Part shown: positions 6,858 through 12,481 of the stretch, piece after piece
Layout: the number at the start of each line of letters is the position of its first letter
Position numbering within the stretch: the stretch's first letter is position 1
Source of the DNA: Chloroflexota bacterium
Lineage (GTDB): Bacteria > Chloroflexota > Dehalococcoidia > Lucifugimonadales > Lucifugimonadaceae
Length of the DNA stretch: 12,481 bases
Assembly (NCBI GenBank): GCA_016210435.1
Contig: JACQUF010000066.1
Coordinates: 1-12,481, forward strand
Direction: 5' to 3'
Made by a program: the position numbers and the translations under genes
Notes under the pieces: generated by a model
Told to the model about the DNA's origin: nothing
What the model saw: only the letters and a program-made list of their open reading frames with translations
Databases searched by the model: none

Positions 6858-7904
6858 ATGGCCACTCACGGCACCCTGCTTCGGTCCGATTCCAAGGTGC
6901 GACGACAGCCTGCCTCGGTAGCTTCGGTGACCCACGGCATCCCGACGACCCCGCACGAGATGTTCCTGTTGGACCGCCGCATCGCCAACAATTCGCCCAA
7001 GACGTTGCAGTGGCTCATGGACAGCATCTCCGATTTTCATCGCTTCTGCGAGGATGCCTCGCGGCCGCGATCGGAGGTGGCTGTGGAGTGGCGCCCGGGA
7101 CACCGTAAGACTCCGCCTGCGCCTGTGCCGCCGAAACAGATCCGACCTGAACTCATCAAGGCGTGGATGGTCGCTAACCAGGAACGGCAGTGCTCAAAGA
7201 GCACTGTCAACGGGCGGTTCCGGGCCTTCCGTCTCTACTGCAAGTGGCTCGTCGAAAAGAAGTACGTCAAAAAGAACCCCATGGAGGGCATCCCCACTCC
7301 GAAGCTCGGGAAGACCATCCCGGTGATTTGGAGTGATGTTGAGCTGCAAGACATCCTGAAGCTGTGCCCGCCGAACGTCTGGTGGGGTGCTCGCGACGGG
7401 GCGATGATTCTCGCCTACTGCTACACCGGCCTCCGCCTGTCCGAACTCATCACCCTGGAAGAGGCGAACATCAGCCTCCGCCAGGGGCTCATCAAGGTGG
7501 TCGGCAAGGGGGACAAGGAACGGTGGGTCCCCCTGAAGCCGGTTGTGGTCCAAGCCATGCTCAACTACACCCGCTTCCGCAACGTGAATGAAAAGGCGTT
7601 CTGGCAGACCAAGGACGGCGGACCGATGAAGGTCAACACCTGGCACCTCATCATGTCCCGTCTGAAGAAGACGGCCGGCACCCAGGGCCGGCGGAAGGGC
7701 ACTCACGCCATGCGTCACACCTTCGCGGCGGAGTTCCTCGATGCCGGGGGGAACCTGGCCAACCTCCAGACCATCCTTGGCCACGAGAACCTCAAGAGCA
7801 CGGAGATCTACCTCCGCGCTCGGAAGCCCACCTCGGCGATGAAGGACTACCAACGGCTCGACCTCTACGGCGGGGGCGAGGCAGCCCCCACACACGGCCG
7901 CTGA
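6858..7904 (+). CDS. Tyrosine recombinase/integrase
   Basis: 348-aa site-specific recombinase of the phage integrase (XerC/D-like) family. It has a core-binding domain at about 35-140 (SAM-like; NNSPKTLQWLMDSISDF, then VNGRFRAFRLYCKWL) and a catalytic domain at about 155-335. All catalytic residues are seen: Arg193 (TGLRLSEL), Lys217 (VGKGDKER), His283 and Arg286 (HAMRHTFA), His309 (LGHEN) and nucleophile Tyr318 (EIYLRA), so the enzyme looks active. Residues 1-30 are unusual for the family and there is no clear ribosome site before ATG 6858; an internal ATG at 6960-6962 is an alternative. It points away from tRNA-Gly and probably integrates the element at that gene. A hairpin follows the stop. 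Confidence 0.93.
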   Translation: MATHGTLLRSDSKVRRQPASVASVTHGIPTTPHEMFLLDRRIANNSPKTLQWLMDSISDFHRFCEDASRPRSEVAVEWRPGHRKTPPAPVPPKQIRPELIKAWMVANQERQCSKSTVNGRFRAFRLYCKWLVEKKYVKKNPMEGIPTPKLGKTIPVIWSDVELQDILKLCPPNVWWGARDGAMILAYCYTGLRLSELITLEEANISLRQGLIKVVGKGDKERWVPLKPVVVQAMLNYTRFRNVNEKAFWQTKDGGPMKVNTWHLIMSRLKKTAGTQGRRKGTHAMRHTFAAEFLDAGGNLANLQTILGHENLKSTEIYLRARKPTSAMKDYQRLDLYGGGEAAPTHGR

Positions 7905-7919
7905 GGGCTGGAAAAGAAG

Positions 7920-7953
7920 AGAGGCGGTGTTCACCCACGGGTGACCCGCCTCT
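7920..7953. terminator. Candidate bidirectional terminator between integrase and convergent genes
   Basis: AGAGGCGG (7920-7927) pairs perfectly with CCGCCTCT (7946-7953), and the inside pairs again (TCACC with GGTGA) around a 4-nt loop. On the plus strand TTCC follows; on the minus strand CTTCTTTTCC follows. It sits between convergent transcription units, 15 nt after the integrase stop. Confidence 0.55.
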
Positions 7954-8027
7954 TCCCCCTGTCTCCGGTGCGAGGCTTTGCTCCGAAAGGGCTTTCCGTT
8001 CCAAAAGTTGGCGGGTTGTTCCAAGAG

Positions 8028-8333
8028 TCAGTGCGAGCACGCAGCTATCTGCCAGTCAGACCACTCATTGGGTGACAATTGGTAGTTGTCATTTCCCAAG
8101 TCGAATCCTAGTTCCTTAGTCTTCCCTTGCGCCCGCACAGTTATCGCCCCTGTCGCTCCCCACTTGGGGGATACGCGTGGGAAAGAGCTAACTTGCTGTG
8201 GGTTGAGTGGTATGCGTAGTTCAATCCAATTGTCGCCGGGGACAACAATGGCGGGTAGTGGTTTGTTATTTTCGTAGGGTGGGGCTGCGGCGATTCCAGA
8301 AGAGGTTGCGCGGGAGGGAGCAGTCCAATTCAC
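8028..8333 (-). CDS. Hypothetical protein (possible C-terminal part of a gene split by an amber codon)
   Basis: 101-aa frame of unknown function. It starts at GTG 8333, with only a distant GAGG upstream (12 nt). The sequence alternates hydrophobic and polar residues (NWIELRIPL, AITVRAQG) and looks beta-rich, with no signal peptide or membrane span. It is in the same frame as the preceding frame that ends at TAG 8366-8364; only ten sense codons lie between that stop and this GTG. Either this is a separate small gene with a poor start, or the two frames are one gene of about 200 aa broken by a nonsense mutation or read through. The protein resembles no family I can name. It ends the minus-strand operon, before a hairpin. 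Confidence 0.5.
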   Translation of the reverse strand: MNWTAPSRATSSGIAAAPPYENNKPLPAIVVPGDNWIELRIPLNPQQVSSFPRVSPKWGATGAITVRAQGKTKELGFDLGNDNYQLSPNEWSDWQIAACSH

Positions 8334-8363
8334 TTGGGGACGCGCCCTCGGGGAATCTTCCGT

Positions 8364-8621
8364 CTAGGGCCTTGCGGCCACCCCTATCCCATTAGCTAGT
8401 TCTTGAAACATCCAATTGACGATATCAAAGGTCGTCTTCTTATGCTGCGCATAATGCCGTTGCGCCCCGTCTGCTTTGATGACGGAGCCGTCGTAATACA
8501 CGATCAAACGGTCCGTTCCCTCCTCAGTGGTAGGGATAAGAACCTGGGCATTCATGAGCTTGTGTATCTCTGCATCCAATTGGGTTGCACTCAAGGATGA
8601 AGCCTGGCTCCCCACAAGCAC
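8364..8621 (-). CDS. Hypothetical protein downstream of PIN gene
   Basis: 85-aa frame of unknown function that follows the PIN gene. Two starts are possible. TTG 8645 overlaps the PIN stop as TTGA and would rely on translational coupling. GTG 8621 has a purine-rich GGGAGGGAGAG 9-11 nt upstream, so I prefer it. The N-terminal third looks helical (SATQLDAEIHKLM); the middle has LIVYYDG, which suggests a strand. There is no cysteine, metal motif or membrane segment. The frame ends at an amber codon and continues in the same register into the next open frame, so it may be the N-terminal half of a longer protein. Position suggests a link to the PIN protein, but no function can be assigned. Confidence 0.5.
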   Translation of the reverse strand: MLVGSQASSLSATQLDAEIHKLMNAQVLIPTTEEGTDRLIVYYDGSVIKADGAQRHYAQHKKTTFDIVNWMFQELANGIGVAARP

Positions 8622-8641
8622 CTCACGTAGCTCTCCCTCCC

Positions 8642-9127
8642 TCAAGAGGCAGGGTTCGGCATCCCAGTCATAGGGATGGTGGTATTGGGCAGAGGTGCGG
8701 GATGTTGAATGACGAGGTTAGGGATTTTCCCATTGAGTGAGATCAGGTCGTCATCGTCGTAGGTGTGCAGGATGTCTACTTGCAGATAGATAGCGGTTGC
8801 TAGGTGTGTCGCGTCGCGAGCCCCAAGGTGGAACTCGCGTTGCAGTCGGCGTGCCTCTTTCGCCACGAAGAAGTCTGGCTCTTGTTTGTGAATCCACCTG
8901 TTACGAAAGAACCGTTCCTCAGTTGCTTCCCAATCCGATGCGCTCGTGCCAACGGGCGGTTGGTAAGCTTCGATAAGAGACATGGTGGACGTATACAGAA
9001 GGATATCGCCGCGCTTCGCAGCGTCAAGAATCGACTGGCAAACATCCGCCCGGTTCGCCTCATTCCAAAACAGGGCGACAAAGGGGGACGTTTCCCAGCA
9101 AATCTTAACCTTCCTTACGTCGGCCAA
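8642..9127 (-). CDS. PIN-domain protein (putative ribonuclease toxin)
   Basis: 161-aa PIN-fold protein, a family of Mg2+-dependent RNA nucleases common as VapC-type toxins. The acidic set is Glu12 (KICWETSPF), Glu53 (MSLIEAY), Asp105 (GARDATHLATA) and Asp124 onward (TYDDDDL). The first position is usually Asp (CWDTS or DTS); here it is Glu, which may lower activity. The spacing and the RDATHLATA helix are otherwise typical. The frame is open to 9229, but I choose TTG 9127: AAGGAG lies 7 nt upstream, inside the end of the preceding gene, and the PIN strand begins right after. That gives a 23-nt overlap with the 268-aa gene, suggesting coupled translation. A PIN gene sharing an operon with a DNA-binding gene fits a toxin-antitoxin-like role, but no canonical VapB is present. 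Confidence 0.8.
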   Translation of the reverse strand: MADVRKVKICWETSPFVALFWNEANRADVCQSILDAAKRGDILLYTSTMSLIEAYQPPVGTSASDWEATEERFFRNRWIHKQEPDFFVAKEARRLQREFHLGARDATHLATAIYLQVDILHTYDDDDLISLNGKIPNLVIQHPAPLPNTTIPMTGMPNPAS

Positions 9128-9911
9128 GCCAACGCTCCTTGACGTACGTCTCCGCAGAAGGGCTATCGGCAGTGCGCGGCCAAATTCCACGGACATCGCT
9201 AGGCCCTGGCAACTGTTGGGCAGGATCAATGATCTGTAGGTCCTGGATGTCCGTGACTTCCCGGCCCTCCCCTCGCGCGAAGGTGCGTATTGTGCCGCTT
9301 ACGGTTACATAGCGCCCGAGGGCCTCTCTGACGCGGTCGCTCAGACCTTCCACAAAGAAGCATTTAGTGGCTTTGCCAGTCAGCGCGTCGTACACGTTGA
9401 AGTACCGCCGGTTTCGCAGCGTGACCATCTCTAGTTCGCCTTCGACGGAGCCAAGAACCTCAACCTTCTGCCCCATAATCTCGCGAACGTTCACGCCAAG
9501 CCGGTCGGTGACGCGGACCTCGCGATCCTCCGCGCGAATGATGACCTCACTGACGCCGTCACGCGCAATCACATCGCTCAGGTCTTGGGCACGCTCTAAT
9601 GCGGTATAGCTAAGGCCGGATGGCAGGAAGGGGCGATCTTGTAGCGTCTCCAACACGGATAGGACCATGTCGCGCGCCTTGCGAGTGACATCGATGTCCT
9701 GGTCTACGGATTCAGCGATCAGAGGGATGGTTGGGTTCTTGAGATGTACGAGCCAGACGACCTTGTGACCGCTTTCACCTGCTTGCATTGTTAGAACCGC
9801 GTCAACCTCACGCAGAAGGGCTAGGAACGCGCCAAGGGCGTCATAGTAGGACGCTGCCTTGACGTACGTGTCCTTGGGCTGGAGTTCAAGGTCAATGACG
9901 CTTTCAGCCAT
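9105..9911 (-). CDS. Hypothetical protein with OB-fold-like C-terminal region, partner of PIN protein
   Basis: 268-aa soluble protein I cannot name. Residues 1-100 are mixed helix and strand (VVWLVHLKNPTIPL). Residues about 118-140 form a short strand pair (VSEVIIRAEDREVRVTD). Residues 149-229 look like a five-strand OB-type barrel: KVEVLGSVEGELEMV, RRYFNVYDALTG, ATKCFFVEGL, a helix DRVREALG, then YVTVSGTIRT and a closing strand. I recall similar beta-barrel proteins beside PIN genes in other bacteria, but this is memory, not a search. ATG 9911 has a weak GAAGGG site 4 nt away; an N-terminal extension is open but looks non-coding. It ends 23 nt inside the PIN gene, suggesting a stable pair, with this protein as possible antitoxin or RNA-binding partner. 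Confidence 0.75.
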   Translation of the reverse strand: MAESVIDLELQPKDTYVKAASYYDALGAFLALLREVDAVLTMQAGESGHKVVWLVHLKNPTIPLIAESVDQDIDVTRKARDMVLSVLETLQDRPFLPSGLSYTALERAQDLSDVIARDGVSEVIIRAEDREVRVTDRLGVNVREIMGQKVEVLGSVEGELEMVTLRNRRYFNVYDALTGKATKCFFVEGLSDRVREALGRYVTVSGTIRTFARGEGREVTDIQDLQIIDPAQQLPGPSDVRGIWPRTADSPSAETYVKERWLGRRKEG

Positions 9912-9985
9912 GTCGCCCTTCTTGTCTCCCGCCGACCTTGCGCGCGACGCCTCTTGGAGCAAAGCCCTGGTGCGATGTGAGGCCG

Positions 9986-10282
9986 CTACGCGGCGACCTT
10001 GACCTTGGGCGGACGCCCGCGCCCACGCTTGGGGGCCTCCGGAGCCTTCTTCTGCCTGGCCTTGGCTGCGGCGTGGGCCGCCTCCAGGTCCTTCTCCGTG
10101 AGCGGTGGCTCCACCTGCGTCCGCCACAGCCAGTAGGTCGGGTAGGAGATCCGCAAGAGCTTCGCGGCGGCCTCCACGCTGCCCGCTTGAACGTAGGCGT
10201 CGATCATGGCCTCGCGCAGCGACTTGCCGGTGCGGAGTTCCACCAGCTCCATTTTCGCGGTCTTACGCAAGGTATCTGCCAT
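9986..10282 (-). CDS. Small HTH protein with C-terminal AT-hook-like tail
   Basis: 98-aa putative DNA-binding protein. Residues 32-56 (GSVEAAAKLLRISYPTYWLW) look like a helix-turn-helix: a helix, the short turn RIS, and a recognition helix beginning at Tyr/Pro. The C-terminus is lysine- and proline-rich and ends in GRGRPPKVK, close to the AT-hook core (RGRP) that binds the AT minor groove. Length and charge fit a transcriptional regulator or nucleoid-type protein. ATG 10282 was chosen as the first in frame; GGAG is only 2 nt upstream, and the promoter position suggests a leaderless mRNA. It is the first gene of the operon leading to the 268-aa and PIN genes, 74 nt apart, so it may regulate them. 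It is not a recognised VapB antitoxin. Confidence 0.72.
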   Translation of the reverse strand: MADTLRKTAKMELVELRTGKSLREAMIDAYVQAGSVEAAAKLLRISYPTYWLWRTQVEPPLTEKDLEAAHAAAKARQKKAPEAPKRGRGRPPKVKVAA

Positions 10283-10288
10283 AGCTCC

Positions 10289-10317
10289 ACTCTACGCTTG
10301 GCTACCTCTAAGTTCAA
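10289..10317 (-). promoter_or_regulatory. Promoter of the HTH - OB-like - PIN operon
   Basis: On the minus strand TTGAAC (10317-10312) and TAGAGT (10294-10289) are exactly 17 nt apart. Transcription should start about 6-7 nt after the -10, which is at or one base from the A of the HTH gene ATG (10282), so the mRNA may lack a leader. Confidence 0.6.
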
Positions 10318-10330
10318 GAGCCGCGGCCAC

Positions 10331-10371
10331 AAAAAGATAAGGGCCTGGCGGTGGGTGGCCGCCAGGCCCTT
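10331..10371 (-). terminator. Rho-independent terminator of the XRE-ImmA operon
   Basis: A 13-bp perfect stem (10339-10351 with 10359-10371) with a 7-nt loop is followed on the minus strand by ATCTTTTTG. It lies about 105 nt after the stop of the XRE-ImmA gene and upstream of the HTH gene promoter, so it separates the two minus-strand operons. Confidence 0.9.
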
Positions 10372-10476
10372 ACTGTGGAGGCTCCGACACCCTCACAGCT
10401 AGGAAGTACTATACTCGGCGTCCCACGGCACGCGCAACCAATCTTAGGATGCCAACGAGCCGTGTGCTGGTCGAAT

Positions 10477-11628
10477 CTATCGCTTGCCCAGCGTTGTAAT
10501 GGCCCAGACGTAGGGTGAATCCTCGTCGAGGAAACCGTGCGGCAAACCGGCCAGTTCTTCGACGTCGTTTGTACTGAACGGGAACCGGGACGTTATCTGG
10601 GCACGGCTCTGGATGCCCGCGTCAATGAGTACCTCGAACGCACGTCTTAGTACCCGTGGCTCTTCGACGGGTAGCTTGTCGTCAAGTGGTTCGTTCGTCC
10701 GCCAACCTCTCCGGTTGTAGCTGATCCACAGTTTTTGCGCCTGGTCCCCACCTACCAACCCAAGGTCCTGCGCTCTGTGTATCATCATGCCGATGGATGT
10801 ACGCCACTTCGTCTTGAGGGCCCGGAAAGCATCGAGGCTTGGCACGAATACATCAGCCGAGAATGTCTCCGCCGGCACAAGAAACGCGCCCGCAAACCGA
10901 TGAGCCTGCTCCTCGATGAGCTTGAAATCTACCGAGCTGCTCAACCGGGAACGGTCCACATTGTTGTGCAAGACCAAGTGACCGAGTTCGTGCGCTAGGT
11001 CGTAGCGGGACCTCACCGACGCATTCTTGTCGGACCCTAGTACGACATAGGGTGCTCGATCCTTGGCGTCCCAAGCAGAAAACGCGTCCAAGGCTGCGGT
11101 GCCCATTTCCAGTCGAGTCGCGATCGCCCCATTGTTCTCCGCCAGTAACATCACATCACTGATGGGGCCGTCACCAAGCCTCCAAAACCGTCGAACGTCC
11201 GTCGCTGCAATCTCGATATCTGTCGGCGACAGAGTCTTCCATTTATCGCCAACATCCAGCCCTGGAAAGTTCACTCTTGGAAGTGAAACGTACTGGCGGA
11301 GATATGCCACGATCTCTTTGAGCCATCTGTAACGACGCTGACCACGTAGTCGTGCCTCCTTCGTCGCCGATGCCATGGATCGATAGAACACTGGCTCGAT
11401 GTCCTCGCCCTCTGCGACTGGGCGAAAGAAGAAGTCGGGTTTCACGTTGAGAACAGAGACCATTCGCTCCATGACTTCAGGTTGGGGGGACGTCGCGCCA
11501 GTCTCATAGTACGACACAGCCGAGCGGGTGACTCGGAGCAATTCAGCCAAAGAGATAGCAGTGAGGCCACGAGCCTCACGTGCTTCTCGTAAGCGTGCTC
11601 CCACGAATCCCGGAGTACCAGTCTTCAT
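10477..11628 (-). CDS. XRE-family regulator fused to ImmA/IrrE metallopeptidase
   Basis: 383-aa two-domain protein of the XRE-ImmA/IrrE type. Residues about 8-65 are a Cro/CI helix-turn-helix (LREAREARGLTAISLAELL, then SAVSYYETGATSPQ). Residues about 170-260 are the DUF955 metallopeptidase, with zinc motif His213-Glu-Leu-Gly-His217 (AHELGH) and the following Glu240 in EEQAHRFAGAFLVP, the usual third ligand region. Family members such as ImmA of ICEBs1 and IrrE/DdrO of Deinococcus cleave or switch off repressors to induce mobile elements or damage genes. Here both parts are in one chain, a common form in islands. ATG 11628 follows the upstream stop by 6 nt, with AAAGG 9 nt before it. It probably autoregulates the shared promoter. 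The last 120 residues are unassigned. Confidence 0.9.
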   Translation of the reverse strand: MKTGTPGFVGARLREAREARGLTAISLAELLRVTRSAVSYYETGATSPQPEVMERMVSVLNVKPDFFFRPVAEGEDIEPVFYRSMASATKEARLRGQRRYRWLKEIVAYLRQYVSLPRVNFPGLDVGDKWKTLSPTDIEIAATDVRRFWRLGDGPISDVMLLAENNGAIATRLEMGTAALDAFSAWDAKDRAPYVVLGSDKNASVRSRYDLAHELGHLVLHNNVDRSRLSSSVDFKLIEEQAHRFAGAFLVPAETFSADVFVPSLDAFRALKTKWRTSIGMMIHRAQDLGLVGGDQAQKLWISYNRRGWRTNEPLDDKLPVEEPRVLRRAFEVLIDAGIQSRAQITSRFPFSTNDVEELAGLPHGFLDEDSPYVWAITTLGKR

Positions 11629-11634
11629 CTCGTG

Positions 11635-12330
11635 CTACCTTTGTTCAGTGTCGTCCTCAACACTCTCCTTCAGAGGCTCAACCAGTGGCTGGACTTGCGC
11701 AGTATCCGAGATTTGCTCAATGCCAGCCAATTCAGCCAAGACGTCGGGGAACTCCTGTTCGAGTCGAATCCGTCCATCAAGGTACTTGCCTTCGTTGTCC
11801 AAGAAGACGATGTGGACAAACCCGTTCGCATACCTCGCCTTCCACGACGCCGGTCCATGAATGACCATGGCATAGACCACCGCCTGCAACGGGTCGACAT
11901 CATCCTCTAGGTGCAGATCGTTGGTGATCTCATCGATCACAAACCTGGACTGGAGTTGGGCGTATTGATTACGGAACGCGGCTCGGCGAACCACATCACG
12001 AGGTGTGCGGACTGCCGATGCGGTGAGCATCGCGTGAGGAAGTTGGAGCAGCGTATGATAGGCGTTGCGAGCGGCATTGGGTTGAATGCTGGTGATTACA
12101 TCAGTCCCTGTTGGGAAAAAGGACGCTAAGAACGTATCCACTTTGGCCTTCAGGGTCTGCGGGAATAGATCGTGGATCGTACGATCCGCGTAGCCCCCCT
12201 CCTCCATAGCAGTCTTGGCGCTAGCCCACGCTTTCAGTACCCGTCTGTATATTTCCCTCTTAACAAGGGTTGGAGTCCGCTCCTCGAACAAGCCTCTCGG
12301 GTCTCGCGCCGTAACGCTCAACGTCGCCAC
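11635..12330 (-). CDS. Hypothetical protein co-transcribed with XRE-ImmA regulator
   Basis: 231-aa protein of unknown function. The N-terminal half (about 20-130) is mostly helical (LVKREIYRRVLKAWASAKTA; ARNAYHTLLQLPHAM), the middle has a beta segment (FVHIVFLDNEGKYLDGRIRL) and the last 40 residues are acidic and probably flexible. I see no catalytic motif, signal peptide or membrane span. GTG 12330 is the first in-frame start, but TTG 12321 has GAGGAG 8 nt upstream and may be the true one; ATG codons nearby are out of frame. Its stop is 6 nt before the XRE-ImmA start, so the two are coupled. Genes before XRE-ImmA proteins are often the regulated effector or toxin; I infer that only from position. 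Confidence 0.78.
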   Translation of the reverse strand: MATLSVTARDPRGLFEERTPTLVKREIYRRVLKAWASAKTAMEEGGYADRTIHDLFPQTLKAKVDTFLASFFPTGTDVITSIQPNAARNAYHTLLQLPHAMLTASAVRTPRDVVRRAAFRNQYAQLQSRFVIDEITNDLHLEDDVDPLQAVVYAMVIHGPASWKARYANGFVHIVFLDNEGKYLDGRIRLEQEFPDVLAELAGIEQISDTAQVQPLVEPLKESVEDDTEQR

Positions 12331-12342
12331 TCCTCACCGGGG

Positions 12343-12357
12343 TGCTCATGTTGAGCA
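12343..12357. promoter_or_regulatory. Operator-like dyad at the regulator operon start
   Basis: TGCTCA (12343-12348) and TGAGCA (12352-12357) form a perfect 6-bp inverted repeat with a 3-nt spacer. It begins at the last base of the -10 and covers the expected start site, the classic position for a repressor site. The palindrome TGTGCACA (12359-12366) lies beside it. The XRE-ImmA protein of this operon is the natural candidate to bind it. Confidence 0.6.
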
Positions 12358-12385
12358 TTGTGCACATAGCGGCATGGTTTGTCAA
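12357..12385 (-). promoter_or_regulatory. Sigma-70 promoter of the 231-aa/XRE-ImmA operon
   Basis: A consensus TTGACA (12385-12380) is followed after exactly 17 nt by CACAAT (12362-12357). The predicted start is near 12350, about 20-30 nt before the 231-aa gene. Its -35 overlaps the stop codon of the next upstream gene fragment. Confidence 0.7.
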
Positions 12386-12481
12386 GTTATGATTGGCGCT
12401 TTCTGAGTGCAGGCTGCCTTGATCTTGAATACTAGGCGGTACGGGCCGGGCGCGGTGTTCTCCTCGATCACCTCCCGCACC
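12382..12481 (-). CDS. C-terminal fragment of an unknown protein (runs off the right edge)
   Basis: A minus-strand frame enters from the right edge and ends at TGA 12384-12382 with 33 codons including the stop. It reads REVIEENTAPGPYRLVFKIK and then CTQKAPIIT. Third positions are G/C-rich over the first 20 codons, as expected of coding sequence here, and no convincing competing frame is seen. The fragment is too short to name. Its stop overlaps the -35 box of the 231-aa gene promoter. Confidence 0.5.
   Translation of the reverse strand, partial: VREVIEENTAPGPYRLVFKIKAACTQKAPIIT

Larger units (their letters stand above)
6771..12481. mobile_element. Left part of an integrative element inserted at tRNA-Gly
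   Basis: Inference from context: a tRNA gene, directly followed by a full tyrosine recombinase, then a lower-GC run of unknown, HTH, PIN and XRE-ImmA genes typical of islands and integrative conjugative elements. The left boundary would lie in the tRNA 3' half. No second copy of the tRNA 3' end is present in the window, so the right end is outside it. No conjugation, capsid or replication gene is seen, so the type of element is unknown. Confidence 0.6.

Noticed and set aside
7194..8024. 276-aa minus-strand frame opposite the integrase
   Set aside because: Antisense shadow; the integrase has every catalytic residue on the plus strand.
8100..8109. TCGAATCC resembling the tRNA T-arm, as a second attachment site
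   Set aside because: Only 8 bases match; the same 8-mer also occurs near 11764, so it is chance.
9912..10127. N-terminal extension of the 268-aa protein
   Set aside because: It overlaps the HTH gene, has low-complexity Arg/Gly-rich composition and no ribosome site; ATG 9911 starts a normal sequence.

Overview
This window looks like a junction between a high-GC bacterial chromosome (about 1-6800) and the left end of an integrated mobile element (about 6800-12481). The chromosomal part is clearly GC-richer: bases 841-900 contain 43 G/C of 60, bases 11221-11280 contain 31 of 60. A lipid-anchored trypsin-like protease on a Thr-Pro linker, an F420-type luciferase-like oxidoreductase and short scattered housekeeping operons suggest a Chloroflexota-type genome (for example Dehalococcoidia or SAR202-like). 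That placement is inference from gene style only, with low to moderate confidence.

Chromosomal part, left to right: an amidase-signature hydrolase (minus); a HtrA/trypsin-like secreted protease without PDZ domain (plus); a pirin-like cupin (minus); a pterin-4a-carbinolamine dehydratase (plus); a manganese riboswitch (yybP-ykoY class) with promoter and overlapping intrinsic terminator, controlling a UPF0016/GDT1-type manganese exporter (plus); a luciferase-like flavin/F420 oxidoreductase (minus); and tRNA-Gly(TCC) with its own promoter and an encoded CCA.

Element part: a complete tyrosine recombinase gene begins 60 bp after the tRNA, the usual arrangement of an island integrated at a tRNA 3' end. 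Every later gene lies on the minus strand in two groups. The rightmost group has a TTGACA promoter with a perfect dyad over the start region and encodes an unknown 231-aa protein followed by a XRE-ImmA/IrrE regulator-protease; it ends in a 13-bp-stem terminator. The second group starts from a promoter that may give a leaderless mRNA. It encodes a small HTH/AT-hook protein, an unknown 268-aa protein with an OB-fold-like C-terminal half, a PIN-domain nuclease that overlaps it, and two unknown reading frames separated by a single in-frame amber codon. A fragment of one more minus-strand gene runs off the right edge. The other end of the element is not in the window.

The best-supported regulatory unit is the manganese switch at 4387-4573, where the aptamer's closing helix and the terminator share the same strand. 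The best candidate for something undescribed is the HTH/AT-hook - OB-like - PIN operon at 8028-10317, which is organised like a toxin-antitoxin or defence module but whose partners I cannot name.
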